From Chlamydoabsidia padenii (Eukaryota > Mucoromycota > Mucoromycetes > Mucorales > Cunninghamellaceae), in the NCBI GenBank assembly GCA_025330725.1, contig JAIWND010000040.1, positions 124,001 to 188,000 on the forward strand: DNA of 64,000 nucleotides. The letters run 5' to 3'. Each line of letters starts with the position of its first letter. The stretch's first letter is position 1. Shown here piece after piece: positions 23,906 to 36,100 of the stretch. The notes under the pieces were generated by a model that did not search any database, was not told the origin of the DNA, and was given only the letters and a program-made list of their open reading frames with translations. A program made the translations under genes and the position numbers.

Positions 23906-26310
23906 ATGGGAGCAACTCAAGATATGAACATCGATCCCGTTGAACCAGTGGAGGCCCATACTTTATACGTCAATGATAAGCAGTTTGTGAATGTGTGCGA
24001 CTACTTTGTACATAAGCTGTTTGCTGGTCGTTTGGTGAAGGAAATAGAACAAATGTCTAAAAAGTATGGGAAAATGAAACCATAAAAGGATGAATTTTTA
24101 CACTTCTTGAAAAAAAAAACGAAAAGGAAAGAAAAGTACTCCAAATATACAGTCAAGTTGCAACTTTATGGATTAACAGCTTGGGCGTTCGTGACCATCA
24201 GCAAGGTTAACATAAAAAATAAACATAATTAAAAACATACCCTTACTTATGTATCATTTATTCATAACTTTGTAGATATACCCTCTATAACCAATCACCC
24301 ATATGTGTCGAAAATACTGACCAAAGAAAACTATCCAACTGTAGTAAAGTGACGAGCTTATGTTGCTGAACGTTGTGATGCAGTATATGATGAAGTAATT
24401 GGTGGAGGGTCCAGAGGAAAGAAATGTCAAAGTGTAAAGCAAGAAATCCCTTCAAAAACAAGCGGTTGAAATCAAATGAACCAGTGAAAATGGTGACTAC
24501 AAAAACAAGCATGCTGAAGCCTCTCATAAAAAACAATTATATGGATTGGATGAAGACAGTTTCTCATTATTATTTTTTTTGATATGACGACAATTATTCA
24601 ACTTTTAACTCGCAAGTTTTTGGAAAGGTATGTCAATCAAAACATTGTCCATTTTATAAGCGAGATTTGATTATTGATTACTATTATTATTATATTTTTG
24701 GGCAGCCAACTGACCTCAAGCAGCATTGATGAAATTGTCCCTGAAAATTACCGCCGACAGTCTTGTGACAGACTATTGTATCGTCTTCCCACAGGCATCA
24801 AGGAATTACTCTAAAATTAGAAGCTGAGTAAAGCTATTGGTGGTAGAAGACTGTTCGACGCATTTTCTGGCCCCCATTTGAATTCACTATATACATTATA
24901 TTACGGTGAACGACAACGAAAAAGCCACATCGAAACATCAGCAGTATCAACTACACCAGTATCATCATCACCTGTACTATCATCACTAGTACCATCATCG
25001 GCAGCACTATCAATATCAACAGTTGGATCAATAGGACTCTCATCGTTGGGCCTCGATAATAACGCACCGTTTATCAGCCCTGGTGAAGTACGTGACACAT
25101 TGAATTTGACGAATCTTGAAGCTGGTTATAGAGACATGATTACCCCACAACTGACTATATTGGCAACAAATATCCTGAATATGCATGCTGATAACCGGCT
25201 CAAGTACGTTTTAACAAAGGCCATCACCATTCTTTTGCGGATTTATTGTGCTCCAAAACGAGAAAAAGCATATTTTCGAAGAATAATAAGGTAACTCAAA
25301 AGGGAAAAAACAAAACAAAAAAGAAGACATTTATGCCTTGAGCTTTTTGCTCTTTCATATTTTAGCTCTCCTACTATACCCGACACCTCGCCAGATGTAT
25401 TCCTCAGAAAGAAAAAATCGTTGTTGAAGTGGCCCATCAAAAAGCACAAAAAAAGACATTGAAAACTTAAACGTTGAACACATACTGAACATATACGCCA
25501 AAAGCTTGACTATGAAAACAAAACGATCATGGAACTTCAATATGCGCTGTATGCGGACAATGAAATACCAGACACTTCCCCCGGTCAAACCACTGAAAAT
25601 GTTACAGCTGGCCATAACGTACTGGAAGACCAACTGCTACTGGAAAACGAACTGCTGCTGGAGGGCGCACTGATGGAGGAGGACGAAACGATGGCTGAGG
25701 AACTGATAGCCGGGGAACTACTACCCGATGACAATGAACCAAGTTCGACCAATTTATATACTACTCCCAACCATCCGACTACTTCTATGGACTCAAGTGC
25801 TGTCAAAATCAATAGAATGTGTACCTGGATTATGAATCTGTTGCAAAAACGGCCAAAAGACTTTGAGCTTACAGAAACGGACATTAAGGCAGAATTTGAC
25901 AATGTTTGTATCATCGAAGTTCAAGCAATGATCCGGATACATGCGTTTTTTCACCCCTTTGTTTCTCAAAACGTTGGCGACTAGGACATAGACAAGCATG
26001 TTTTGGTCAATATTTTTATTCTCGACGCCTGTAATGCAATCTTGGAAAGCACAGGTTACTCCAGATATAGCCGAAGACTTATGCCCAACACTTCTCCAGC
26101 GACCCAACAAGCATTGCATTTGAACATCCCGGCTCTTTATCATGCAAAAAAGATCATCATCGAAAGAACATACCCCGGTCGCGCACTCATCAACCTGAAG
26201 GCTCGATCAAAAGTGTGACAGAAATATATGGGTTCAAAATAAACTTGGCGGCACAAAAGTTTTTCCTTGAAGAATGTTTTCACCTGCAGGATATTGAAAA
26301 TCTATGAAAG
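23906..26310 (+). pseudogene. 5' part of Fanzor gene B, decayed
   Basis: Starts MGATQDMNIDPVEP, as in locus W. An open 60-codon frame is followed, past a stop, by DEFLHFLKK matching DKFLQFLNK of W, so a single TAA interrupts an older, longer exon. A good intron (GTTAAC to TTTGTAG) ends near 24274. Further coding-like segments follow, each ended by stops or frame breaks: NYPTVVK, YRRQSCDRLLYRLPTGIKELL, a 138-codon frame at 24878-25294 (ends KREKAYFRRIIR), a 151-codon acidic frame at 25529-25984 and 26003-26218. These are inferred to be remains of the long N-terminal half of the Fanzor protein. I do not recognise individual domains. Confidence 0.5.
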
Positions 26311-26319
26311 GAGGGAAAA

Positions 26320-27615
26320 ATGACTTTTGACAACAACATCATCATAACATCTACTGGATTTGTACGTATCCAAGGCGTATATGAAAAACCACCAATCAAA
26401 AGGAATGCTGCACGAACTTCATCAACCAGTGGATCTGCGAAGAAAAATGAAAGTCAATGGGACGTTTTGAAGGAGCCAAAGAAAAAGACTGTACAGCTTC
26501 ACTCCTTGATCGCCAAAGCAAAGCGTCGTATACCTGGTTTTAAAACACTTGTCAAGACAAAGAAAAAAGAAGTCAAGAACATCATGGATGAAATGAATGA
26601 TATTACCTCTACCGCTGATCCTAACAAGCTCGTTGCTCAAAAGATAAAGTGCCTTGAAAAACGCAAGATAGCTACCGAAAATCTGGAAGATATAAATAGG
26701 AATATTCTGGATCTGTACCATCAAATCGATGAACTGAACAAGAAAAAAGCAAGCATATATGATACGATTCATGGTAGAAAGCAAAATCGTTCTCCTCCAA
26801 CTGGTAATTTGTTGATCGAAAAAGGCAGCTATGTTGGCGTTGATCCTGGAGTGAAAAATATGGCAAGTGCTGTTTCCATGGACTGTGACCAAGCTTATTC
26901 GACCTTGTTGCTCGTAAACAAGTATTTACCTTTGCTTCAAGAATTGGAAAATGATCATGAAAAAGTCAAATGGCTCATGAAATTCCATACTATGAAAATA
27001 AATGCAAGCAATATCAACTGCAAGTCAAGAAGTACTTTTTATCGTCACCAACTCCAACATAAAAAGGATGAAAACAAGAAGGAAAGACAAGGCAGCAACG
27101 GTGTTGATACCAGCATATATGCATTGGAAAGTTCTATATCTGAAGTGGCCAAATTAAGTATTGAAAACAAGCATAACGTTAGAAAACATTGCAAGGATGA
27201 TTTGGTTAAATTCTATCATGAATCCAATTGGGCGAAAAAGCAAGGAGGAAGGCAATCCAGATTCACAAGCAAAGCTTACGATACTGTTTCACTCCAAAGG
27301 GCATGGCAAAAAAGGATACAATCATTTTTTATGGGGATGCCGGAACAGGGTTTGGCTCAAGAATCAAAGGGTACGACAAACGTAGCACTAAAACATTACA
27401 AAAAAAAACTGAAGAATGTATGTACACTTACTGAAACCAGCGAATATCTATCGTCAAAATTGTGCTGCTTATGTGATTCACGTTTACAACATTCAAGAAA
27501 GGCCAACAACAAAACCAACCTTGGCATCGTATACTGTATCAACAAAGACTGCTTCGGCCGTAAAAGTGGTTACTCTGCGTGCGGTCGGGACACCAATGCA
27601 GCAAGCAACAACTAA
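26320..27615 (+). CDS. Fanzor nuclease core of element B (431 aa, RuvC-II region out of frame)
   Basis: A single open frame encodes a Lys-rich coiled-coil-like region (residues 50-150), RuvC-I at about 172 (YVGVDPGVKNMA, catalytic Asp), the alternative-Glu segment SEYLSSK, a zinc finger CCLCDS...CINKDC, and RuvC-III GRDTNAASN (second Asp) at the end. Between about 27310 and 27405 the conserved RuvC-II-equivalent block (FYGDAGTGFGSRIKG) is legible only in another frame, although the main frame happens to stay open. One base lost in an A run near 27310 and one gained in the A run near 27400 would explain this. The protein also stops sooner after RuvC-III than locus C. It probably makes no active nuclease, but the ORF is strikingly well preserved. 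ATG 26320 is simply the first in this exon. Confidence 0.75.
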   Translation: MTFDNNIIITSTGFVRIQGVYEKPPIKRNAARTSSTSGSAKKNESQWDVLKEPKKKTVQLHSLIAKAKRRIPGFKTLVKTKKKEVKNIMDEMNDITSTADPNKLVAQKIKCLEKRKIATENLEDINRNILDLYHQIDELNKKKASIYDTIHGRKQNRSPPTGNLLIEKGSYVGVDPGVKNMASAVSMDCDQAYSTLLLVNKYLPLLQELENDHEKVKWLMKFHTMKINASNINCKSRSTFYRHQLQHKKDENKKERQGSNGVDTSIYALESSISEVAKLSIENKHNVRKHCKDDLVKFYHESNWAKKQGGRQSRFTSKAYDTVSLQRAWQKRIQSFFMGMPEQGLAQESKGTTNVALKHYKKKLKNVCTLTETSEYLSSKLCCLCDSRLQHSRKANNKTNLGIVYCINKDCFGRKSGYSACGRDTNAASNN

Positions 27616-27644
27616 CTTGGCTGAAATAATAGTGTCTCCGCCCA

Positions 27645-27711
27645 TCTCTCGGTTAAGAGAATGCGGGACATCCGTCCCTTGAGGCGGACGGGCTCGGGGT
27701 CCTTTGGGGCC
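27645..27711 (+). ncRNA. Guide-scaffold candidate (double hairpin) of element B
   Basis: GC-rich island in AT-rich DNA. Stems are TCTCT/AGAGA (27645-27660), CCGTCC/GGACGG (27672-27691, or alternatively GGGAC/GTCCC at 27665-27678) and GGTCC/GGGCC with a TTTG loop (27698-27711). The last two sit where loci A and C have CCTTCC/GGAAGG and AGTAG/CTACT. A GGTAA motif follows, then about 60 bases of AT-rich DNA to the right-end box. This is the place where Fanzor guide RNAs are encoded. Confidence 0.5.
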
Positions 27712-27775
27712 AACGGTAAATAAAAAAAGCCAGATACATGATAATATCCACTATTATACTAACTGACATTTTATT

Positions 27776-27804
27776 CTCCGATTATTCGACGAAAAATTCA
27801 AGTT
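27776..27804 (+). repeat. Right-end box of element B
   Basis: CTCCGATTATTCGACG followed by AAAAATTCAAGTT. Closely similar boxes occur at 49526-49555 (locus D) and, on the minus strand, at 63567-63596 (locus C). In all three, similarity ends immediately after AAGT, so this is read as the element terminus. Confidence 0.65.
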
Positions 27805-28089
27805 ACTCGTGCTGCTGCTGTTGCATGAATCAAAGTTCTATACCTCTTTTTAAAAAACATAATATCATACATATCATTCATTTCAATGCGTTATCTTTTA
27901 TTGGTGTAATAAGGCAAATAACAAAGAGGGGGGGGAGATGCAGATAATCTGATAACTAGTGGGGAGGGAGAATTTACTAATCAATAGTTAAAAAATAATA
28001 ACATAAAAAAAAGACAAGAGTATGTATGTATAAATGTATGAAAGATCGGGGAGGAGGGGAATGACATGGAGGAAGAGATGAGGTGATAT
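27805..28089. other. Intergenic flank of element B and RNR1 3' region
   Basis: Holds the element's right flank, including a GCTGCTGCTGTTGC tract at 27811-27825, G runs at 27928-27935 and 27961-27970, and then the RNR1 downstream region. No gene is seen. Confidence 0.5.
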
Positions 28090-30999
28090 TTATCCACTAC
28101 ACATAAGACAGGCATCTTGATTATCGATTGAGCATTGCATGGCTGCCAATTTATCTTCTTCAGACTGGTCTTCAGTTGACAGACTAGTAGTTTTCAAAGC
28201 CAATTGATCGACAGTAAACTTTATGGCATCAACAGCAGGTCTTGATCGTAAATAATACATCCCCGTCTTCAATCCCTTCTTCCAAGCATAGAAATGCATC
28301 GAAGTCAGCTTGCCATAGGTGGGTTCACCAGTGAACAAGTTCATGGATTGAGATTGATCGATAAACGCCGCGCGGTCTGCCGCCATGTCGATAATCACTC
28401 GTTGAGAGATTTCCCACACTGTCTTGTATAAGGCCTTGAGATCGTCAGGAATGGAGGGCACGTTTTGTACACTGCCACTGTGGGCAATAATCATGTTCTT
28501 GGTTTGTTCGTTCCAGAGGCCACGTTCAATCAAATCATTAAGTAAATGATGGTTCTATAAACAGTATAAAAAATTAAGTTAATATTAGATTAGATGTATA
28601 TCCAACCTACAATATTTTTATCATTAGTATTATTATTGACTTACCACAACTTGGAATTCACCACTAAGGACACGGCGAGTATAAATGTTGCTTGTGTAAG
28701 GTTCAAAACATTCATTGTTACCGAGGATTTGACTTGTACTGGCAGTAGGCATAGGCGCCACCAAGAGAGAGTTACGTACACCATATTTAGCAATTTTAGC
28801 ACGTAAACCATCCCAATCCCATCGATCGGATCCTTGGACATCCCACATATCATGTTGTAAGATACCTTGACTGATAGGAGATCCTTGGTATGTTTCATAG
28901 GGACCATATTTTTCGGCTAAACCACAGGAAGCCTCCAAAGCAGCAAAATAGATGGTTTCAAAGATATCCTTGTTCAATTGACGAGCTTCGGGTGAATCAA
29001 AAGGCAAACGTAAAAGTAAAAAGGCATCCGCCAGACCTTGGACACCGAGACCAACAGGACGATGGCGCATGTTGCTTTTACGAGCGGCTTCCACAGGGTA
29101 ATAGTTGACGTCGATCACCTTGTTCAAATTGGTCGCCACCACCTTGACTACTTGTCGGAGTTTTTCAAAGTCGAATGTGTTGGTTGTCGTATTTACATAC
29201 TTGGGTAAAGCAACTGAGGCCAAGTTACAAACAGCCACTTCGTCTGGAGCGGAATATTCGATGATTTCTAATAAACAAAAACAAAGGAGTGAAATAGGTC
29301 AAGTTGGTTAGTTAGTTGTGATGAATCAAGTAAATGAGGTCTCTGTCTTACCTGTACACAAGTTGGAGCAAGTGATAGTTCCCAAGTTCTTTTGATTGGA
29401 CTTTTGATTACATGCATCTAAAAGAATGGGTGAATAAAAAGAAAAGTGAGATAAAAAAGTAAAAAAAAAAAAAAAAAGGTCCCAATAGATTAAAATTTAC
29501 CTTTATATAGCATATAAGGCATACCAGTTTCAATTTGAGCATCCATGATAGCAAACCAGAGTTTCTGAGCTTCAATAGTGCGTCTGGCCCGACCTTCTCG
29601 TTCATACTTGACATAGAGTGTTTCGAATTCTTCACCATAAACTTGATCCAACCCATAAGCTTCATTAGGACAAAAGAGTGACCACTGTTCATTGGCTTCC
29701 ACGCGCTTCATAAAGAGATCACACACCCAAAGACCAAGGAAGAGATCACGCGCCCGAAGTTCTTCTTTACCTGAGTTTTTACGCAGATCCAAAAAGTCCA
29801 ACACATCCGTATGCCACGGTTCCAAGTACATTGCAAAACTACCGTTACGTTTACCACCACCTTGAGTCACAAAACGAGCAGTGTCGTTGTATACCCTGAG
29901 CATGGGAACGATACCATTGGAAGTTCCGTTAGTACCGGCAATATAAGACCCAGAGCCACGAATCTTTTGGAAACCAACACCAACACCACCAGCCGATTTG
30001 GAAATTTGTGCACATGTCATCAAAGTATCGTAAATACCTTCGATACTAAAAAAAATTTAGAGTATAAAAATTATCAGTAAACTATGTCACAACTTTCTTT
30101 TTTCTTGTTTTTACCTATCATCTTGCATGTTGACTAAATAACAACTGGATAATTGAGGATGAGGAGTACCAGCGTTGAATAGAGTAGGAGTGGCATGAGT
30201 AAAGTATTTGAGAGACATGAGATCGTAAGTTTGAATAGCCGAGTCAAGATCATCACCATGGATACCTAAAGCCACACGCATGATCATATGTTGAGGTCGT
30301 TCCACAATTCGATTGTCCACCTTCGACAAGTAGCTGCGTTCCAACGTTTTGAAACCAAAAAAGTTAAAGTCATAATCCCTGGTATAATCGATAGCCTTGT
30401 TAATTCTTTCCTTGTTTGCCATCACAGTATCGTAAAGTTCCTTGGACACCAAAGGATTGTGGACTTTGAGCTTGGGGTGTTGATGATGATAAAGTAATTC
30501 CACCACATTGCTAAAGTCGGTTTCGGTTTCCTTGTGAAGATTGGATACAGCAATACGAGCGGCCAAGATTGCATAGTCAGGATGAGTGGTGGTCATATAC
30601 GCAGCAGTTTCGGCAGCCAAGTTATCTAATTCCACTGTGGTGATACCTTGGTACATACCTGTCACAACCTAAATAAATATAAATCATAAAAAGAAGGGTT
30701 AATGACTAAGCAAGGGCATTTTTTGTCAGCAAGGAGGGGGAGGAGAGATTATTACCTTTTGAGCAATTTGAGGAGGCACCACATACTTTTCGTTCAATCC
30801 ATCACACAACTTTTCAATACGGGATGTGATCTTGTCAAACAACACCTGTTCCTTGCGCCCATCTATGGATCACATAAAAGGTAGTTAGTCATCTTGACAG
30901 GTCAAAAGTACATGGGATAATGATCCTTCACAGGCACCAACCCCCATTCTTCCTTTTTTTTTTTTTTTCTTTTCACTTACCTCTTTTATAAACAAACAT
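28090..30999 (-). CDS. RNR1: Ribonucleoside-diphosphate reductase large subunit
   Basis: Seven exons (30981-30999, 30756-30862, 30115-30668, 29501-30045, 29352-29417, 28645-29267, 28090-28554) join to 792 residues. The class I large subunit reduces ribonucleoside diphosphates to deoxy forms and carries the allosteric sites. Residues 1-90 fit the ATP-cone. SSCYLVNM at about 218 holds one redox Cys, NLCTEI at about 428 the radical Cys and catalytic Glu, and the tail ends CLMCSG with the CxxC pair that is re-reduced by thioredoxin. [19 protein letters not shown] is a strong family block. The first coding exon is only 19 bases, ending MFVYKR. The length equals that of the animal enzyme. Confidence 0.97.
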
Positions 31000-31304
31000 G
31001 ATTGAAGTGAGGAATATAGACAATAAGAGTTTGTGTTTGTTTGTTTTTGTTTTTGTTTTTCAAAAAAAGGAAAACAAGTTTTCTTTTCAAATGGGAGCGT
31101 GATAAAAGTAAAAGAAAGAGAGACAGAGAAATGAGTTTTAAGAATTTTTTTTAAAAGGTCGCGTTCGCCGCGACTTTTTAGCATTTCAAGTACCGCTCCT
31201 CCGAGTTAAAAGAGACACCAATCAATTCACCATGTAAAGAAGTCTTTTATTAAACTAAACAATATGTCTATATGTATTCAAAATTATACTACAGTTATAT
31301 ATAA
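31000..31304. other. Intergenic, RNR1 promoter side
   Basis: AT-rich upstream region of RNR1 containing GTTTTT repeats (31035-31060). A CGCGACTTTTT-type segment at 31155-31180 could hold a cell-cycle box, but no exact ACGCGT was seen. It ends at the rhomboid 3' end. Confidence 0.4.
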
Positions 31305-32666
31305 TCAAGTGGATGATTGGTTGTATCGGATATCATGGATAGTCTTGACCAATGGTTGCCACACATGTTGTTGTCCATAAGCCATATAACCTAATCCTAT
31401 ACTTGCACCAGCCAAATGTGCCTAGTAATAATACAAAAAAAAAAGGGGGGGGGAAAGGGTAAGTAAGAGGATGTTTCTGTCAGGTCTTTTTTTTGTTACT
31501 TACGTAATGATCAAACATTTTCCATTTCAATAGAATACCAGCCACATCAAACCCCATCATCGCAGGTAAGGCATATCTAGTGATAAATAAAAAATAAAAA
31601 ATAAAAATCTTATTAGCATGACAACGACCTTTCTCCATCACCCCACATACCCTAGTTTTATCGTCACAAAAGGCAAGAAGATCAAAGAGACACCAGCTTG
31701 AGGTTCCAAGTAAGCAAATCCGGAGAGTAAACCATAAATAGCCCCACTGGCACCAAGACTAGGCAAGAGAGGTCGAGACCGACGAAACATCAAACTAAGG
31801 ACATGACTAGCCATGTTCGCACCCACGCCAGTGGACAAATACAACGCTAAGAATTGTTCCCGACCAAAGTAATCATGCAACATGGTACCAAATGAATACA
31901 GACCAAACATATTACAAGCCAGATGCAGACCTTCCTTGTGTGAGAAGCAAGAGGTGATTAATGTGATGGGACGATGTGAGCCTGGATGATGCATAAACCA
32001 ACGTGCCATAAAAGGAGTCCATCTCGGTACTTGCCAGGCCCCAAACACCAACACATTGAGACCAATCAGGGCCAACATAGTCCTTTCACTTTCCGTCATT
32101 GTTGCCAGTTTACCCACCACCATGACACCCAGTCGTCGTATTCCTTCGGGTAATCCATACACCTGTTGCCAACCCTTGAGGGTGGCCATGACCTTGTCCA
32201 TGGACGCCTGTTTTTTTTCATTCATCATGTCGAGTTTTTCTCGCCAGAGTTCACGCCATACCAATTGTCGTTCCTTGTCGCTACGAGTCTCCCACCATTT
32301 GCGTATGGTGTCATTGTCAGATCGGCGGAATTTAGCTACCCATCGTTGTAACAATGTCTGTTGTTGTTGTTCGTAGACATAGCCCGCACCTACAAAGGCA
32401 CAAGTACAAAAGAGACTACCGAATACAAGGGGACGCACATAGGATACCTGTTGAATGGGTTCGTTCGAACGAGAGCGTAGGGTTTGAATTAATGAAGCTG
32501 CTTCTTTTGGTGATAACGTTGGTTCTGTCGGACGCCGTAGTAGTGGATCAGGTGATGGTCGGTATCGTGGTGCTTGTTGTGCTGATCTGTTGAATAATGA
32601 TCGTTGGGTACGGTATAAAAGAAAGAGACTTTTATGTGAAGTGTATAATCTTGAAGTGGAGAGCAT
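31305..32666 (-). CDS. PCP1: Mitochondrial rhomboid protease (Pcp1/PARL type)
   Basis: Exons 31651-32666, 31504-31576 and 31305-31421 join to 401 residues. An intramembrane serine protease of the inner membrane; yeast Pcp1 processes Mgm1 and Ccp1. The N-terminus is Arg/Ser-rich, as for import. Membrane segments follow from about residue 225. Catalytic Ser is in GASGAIYG (about 307) and catalytic His in AHLAGASIG (about 365). The HP(G)SHRPITLITSCFSHKEGLHLACNMFGL block, seen here as two halves, is typical of mitochondrial rhomboids. The start is the first ATG of the open frame. Confidence 0.92.
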
Positions 32667-34496
32667 GGATTATTTTTAGATCGGGACAGGAGAAAGAGAA
32701 GAGAAGAGAAGAGAAAGATGGAAAAAAAGGATAAAATATGGCCCAGGGGGGGCAATTTAAACACCGCCTTCTTTAAAAAAATGTTGTCAGTGACAATGTG
32801 GGCCGATCACCAGTACAGATCATCACCAAAAAAAAAATCATCCCCAGCCAAAAATTCTCATTGTTCAATTGTACCTTGATAGAATTTTTCAAAGATTACG
32901 GGGTTTGAAAAAAGGGAATCTGAAAAGTGTGGACAGATCATGCAAGAATGAGAGTTAATCAAAGTTTTATTTATATGACGAGTTGTTAAGTAAATATAAA
33001 TGTTAAGAGGTAATACTGTTTAATTAACTTTGTCTTGCATTCCAATTTCTGCACAAACTGATTTGCTTTTTTGGTTTAAAAATGATTTGATGGCAGTTGC
33101 ATGAACCAGAGATTGGTAGTTGGTATTGATGAGAGGCAAAACAAACATGGACCATGCCTTATGTGGACTGTAACTAGTAAACTAATGTCTACTGGCCAAA
33201 AAGAGAGAAGAAGATGACATAGAAGTAGGATCAATCAGAATCCACCTACCTTTTACTACCTTCAAATTACATTCCCTCCCCTACTATTCCTTCTCCCCGC
33301 CCCATACTTTTCCTTCACCTTCCACGCGCCAGATCTTCCCTTCTCCCTTCACTCCCACCTCTCTCTTTACCTTTTCCGTTCAATTCACATGCTTCCTTCA
33401 CCCCACCTCCTCTTTCGCCTTTCCCTTCACTTCCTTCTTCCTCGATGCGGTCTTCTTTTAGTGAACTGAATTCCGTCCCAGTTAAAGCAAAAAGAGAGCT
33501 GGGCCGTCCAAACATGCCCAAGCTTTAAAGGTATCATTAAACACAGTTGAAAATCAATTGTATACTAACTCACTCTCAATAGAAAACCGAGGGGGGGGGA
33601 CCGAAATATCAAAGATTTTTTTTAAAATGGCTCCCCTGGTCCTTAGGTTGTCTCGCCTGTTGCTTTGGAGTGTGGGACGGCAACTTTGGGTGGGGACGGC
33701 TCTCCTATTATTATAAATTTTCGCTGGTGGCGGCACGGTGTTCTGATAATTTTTTTTACTGATGGATCTTTGAAGGTTTTCCCCTACACTACGCCAGTCT
33801 TACTTATACCACTCAATTGTGGTATCAATAAAATAAAATAAAAAGACCTTCTTTTACTTGATCGACTACTAAATTACAACTTTGCACTTGTCTTTTTCTT
33901 TTTTTTTTTTTCAACCCATATTTATCGAACCAATATTATTAACATATTAATGGTGGTGGGTTATCAAAACCTATGGGTGTCTCTGAAGATGAAAATACTG
34001 TGGCCAAAGACCTGTTGGGAAACCCTGGCGAAGCTGTTTGCGCCTTTGGCCCCAATGGTGATCAGGAGAACTCCTCGGCTTGGGGGTGTCACTTCTGACA
34101 CACTGCAAGTGATAACCGAATCTTAATAACCTTCTGCTTTCACCAACGTTTCTATTTTTCTTCAGTGTTCACTATTCTGATAAGACATCAGGATGATAAG
34201 AGCGACATAACATTATTATTCTTCCTAATGCGGTCCAATGTGTTACCAATATAGTCTTTTTTTCCGGGTACTAAATATAGAACGTGATCTGAGGACAAAA
34301 CAGGTAAGTCCTTATCACGAAATAAAGTCAGAATTGTTAAAAAAGATGCTTGATTTTTATTGTAAATGATAAATAAAAAAGAAAACAAAAAAAAAAAAAA
34401 AAAAAGAATAGATAGTATAATATATGGGAGGGGTAAATAGTTCTATAACAAATAAACATACACCAAAACAGGAGGCAGAGAGAGAAGTGAGAGAGT
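32667..34496. other. 1.8-kb region without a supported gene
   Basis: Contains a strongly pyrimidine-rich tract (33250-33440), a G run at 33591-33599, poly-T near 33898-33911 and short random frames. A plus-strand coding-like fragment at about 33960-34100 (GEAVCAFGPNGDQ) is noted as a finding. It includes the shared downstream region of UGD1 and upstream region of PCP1. No RNA gene is recognised. Confidence 0.45.
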
Positions 34497-36100
34497 TTAA
34501 GCAGTACCGGCCAATTCATTCTTGCCAATGACACTAACCTTGAAACCGATTTGACGTAACTTGGCAGCATTGACCAGAAGGCGACCATCAAACAAAAAGG
34601 CAGGCTTGTTCATACCGGTGTAAATCTTGGTATAGTCCAATTGATCATCACGGAATTCATCCCATTCGGTAACAATGACCACCGCATCGGCACCTTGAGC
34701 AGCCTCATAGGCAGATTGACAGATTTGCACCTTCTTTTCCACATGATCCACCGTGACACCAGGTTCACTCAAGTCCATATAAATCTGTTGAGCATCCACC
34801 TTGGGATCATAAATCGCCACCCGGGCATTTTCCTGCATAAAGTCCTTAATCAAAGTGATAGCCGCCGATTCACGTGTGTCTCCCGTATCCTTCTTGAATG
34901 CAAATCCAAGCACAGCAATCTTTTTATTGGTGATGGTGTTGAATAGAGTGGAAATGATGTTGCGTACGAATCGCTTCTTTTGGTATTCATTCATGGTCAC
35001 CACTTGTTGCCAGTAAGCCGCCACTTCCGGTAAATTGAGTTGTTGAGAGAGGTAGACCAAGTTGAGAATATCTTTTTGGAAGCATGAGCCACCGAATCCC
35101 ACTGATGCTTTCAGGAATTTGGAACCCAGTCGAGTGTCTTTACCGCACGCATACGCCACTTCGTCCACATCAGCACCAGTGGCTTCACAAATGGCAGATA
35201 AGGCATTGATGGAGGAGATACGTTGAGCTAGCATAGCATTGGCAGCCTATATATACACACACAAAAGTTAGTTTACCTTCCCCCTTCCCAATTTATTCAT
35301 TTTCCAAATAAACACTTACCAGTTTGGATAATTCGGAAGACCAGAGATTGGTAGTGATCACACGATCCTTTGGAACCCAATGGGTATAAACATTCACCAA
35401 GGCATTTTGAGCTTCGATCCCACTTTCAGTTTGTAAAGCACCAATCAAGACACGGTCAGGGTTCAACAGATCCTTGATAGCGGTACCTTCAGCCAAGAAT
35501 TCAGGGTTGGAGAGGATATCAAAATGAACTTGAGCAGTAGAATTGGCTTCCAAGATGGTACGCATGCTTTGGGCAGTGCGACAGGGCACAGTTGACTTTT
35601 CCACCACGATCTTGGAGCTTTGAGCCACTTCAGCAATACGACGAGTAGCGCTTTCAACATAACTAAAAAAAAAAAGAAAGGGTTGAATATCAATCCATTT
35701 TTTCTTCGTTTTATAGCTTACGCAAGATCAGCAGCCATACCAGCACCCATACCAGTCTTTTTAGTAGGAGTGTTAACAGAGACAAAAATGAGATCAGCTT
35801 CTTGAATAGCAGCATCTACATTTGTAGAGAAAAACAAGTTTTTGCCACGACATGCCTTGACCACTTCATCAAGTCCAGGTTCGTAGATGGGAAGATTGTC
35901 CGAGTTCCAGGCAGCAATGCGAGGTTCACTAAGATCAACGATGGTCACCTTGATATCAGGGCACTTGTAAGCCAAGACGGCACAAGTAGGTCCCCCTATT
36001 TAAATAAAAGATGATGGTTAGAATGACAAAAGTGAGCAAGAGTAACCAACTTACCAACATAACCAGCACCAATACAGCAAATGTTCTTTACGACGGTCAT
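34497..36100 (-). CDS. UDP-glucose 6-dehydrogenase
   Basis: Exons 36055-36100, 35722-35995, 35320-35662 and 34497-35246 join to 470 residues. The enzyme oxidises UDP-glucose to UDP-glucuronate with two NAD+, feeding wall glucuronan synthesis, which is prominent in Mucoromycota walls. The NAD-binding motif [12 protein letters not shown] is split by intron 1. [12 protein letters not shown] and [11 protein letters not shown] are family blocks, and the catalytic Cys lies in [10 protein letters not shown] (about 275). [11 protein letters not shown] marks the C-terminal UDP-binding domain. It starts at MTVVKNICC. Confidence 0.95.

Larger units (their letters stand above)
23777..27804 (+). mobile_element. 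Fanzor element B, near full length (about 4.0 kb)
   Basis: Bounded on the left by the block shared with locus W (starts about 23777) and on the right by the 29-base box shared with loci C and D (27776-27804). Between them lie a decayed 5' gene part, a Fanzor nuclease core, and a GC-rich double hairpin, in the order expected for a Fanzor element whose guide RNA is made from the right end. No long terminal inverted repeat was found. The sequence after 27804 (starting ACTCGTGCTGC) would be the flank read as guide if the element works like TnpB/Fanzor systems. Confidence 0.6.

Noticed and set aside
31150..31190. Cell-cycle (MCB) box in the RNR1 promoter
   Set aside because: Only CGCG-containing text is present, not the exact ACGCGT, so it cannot be supported.
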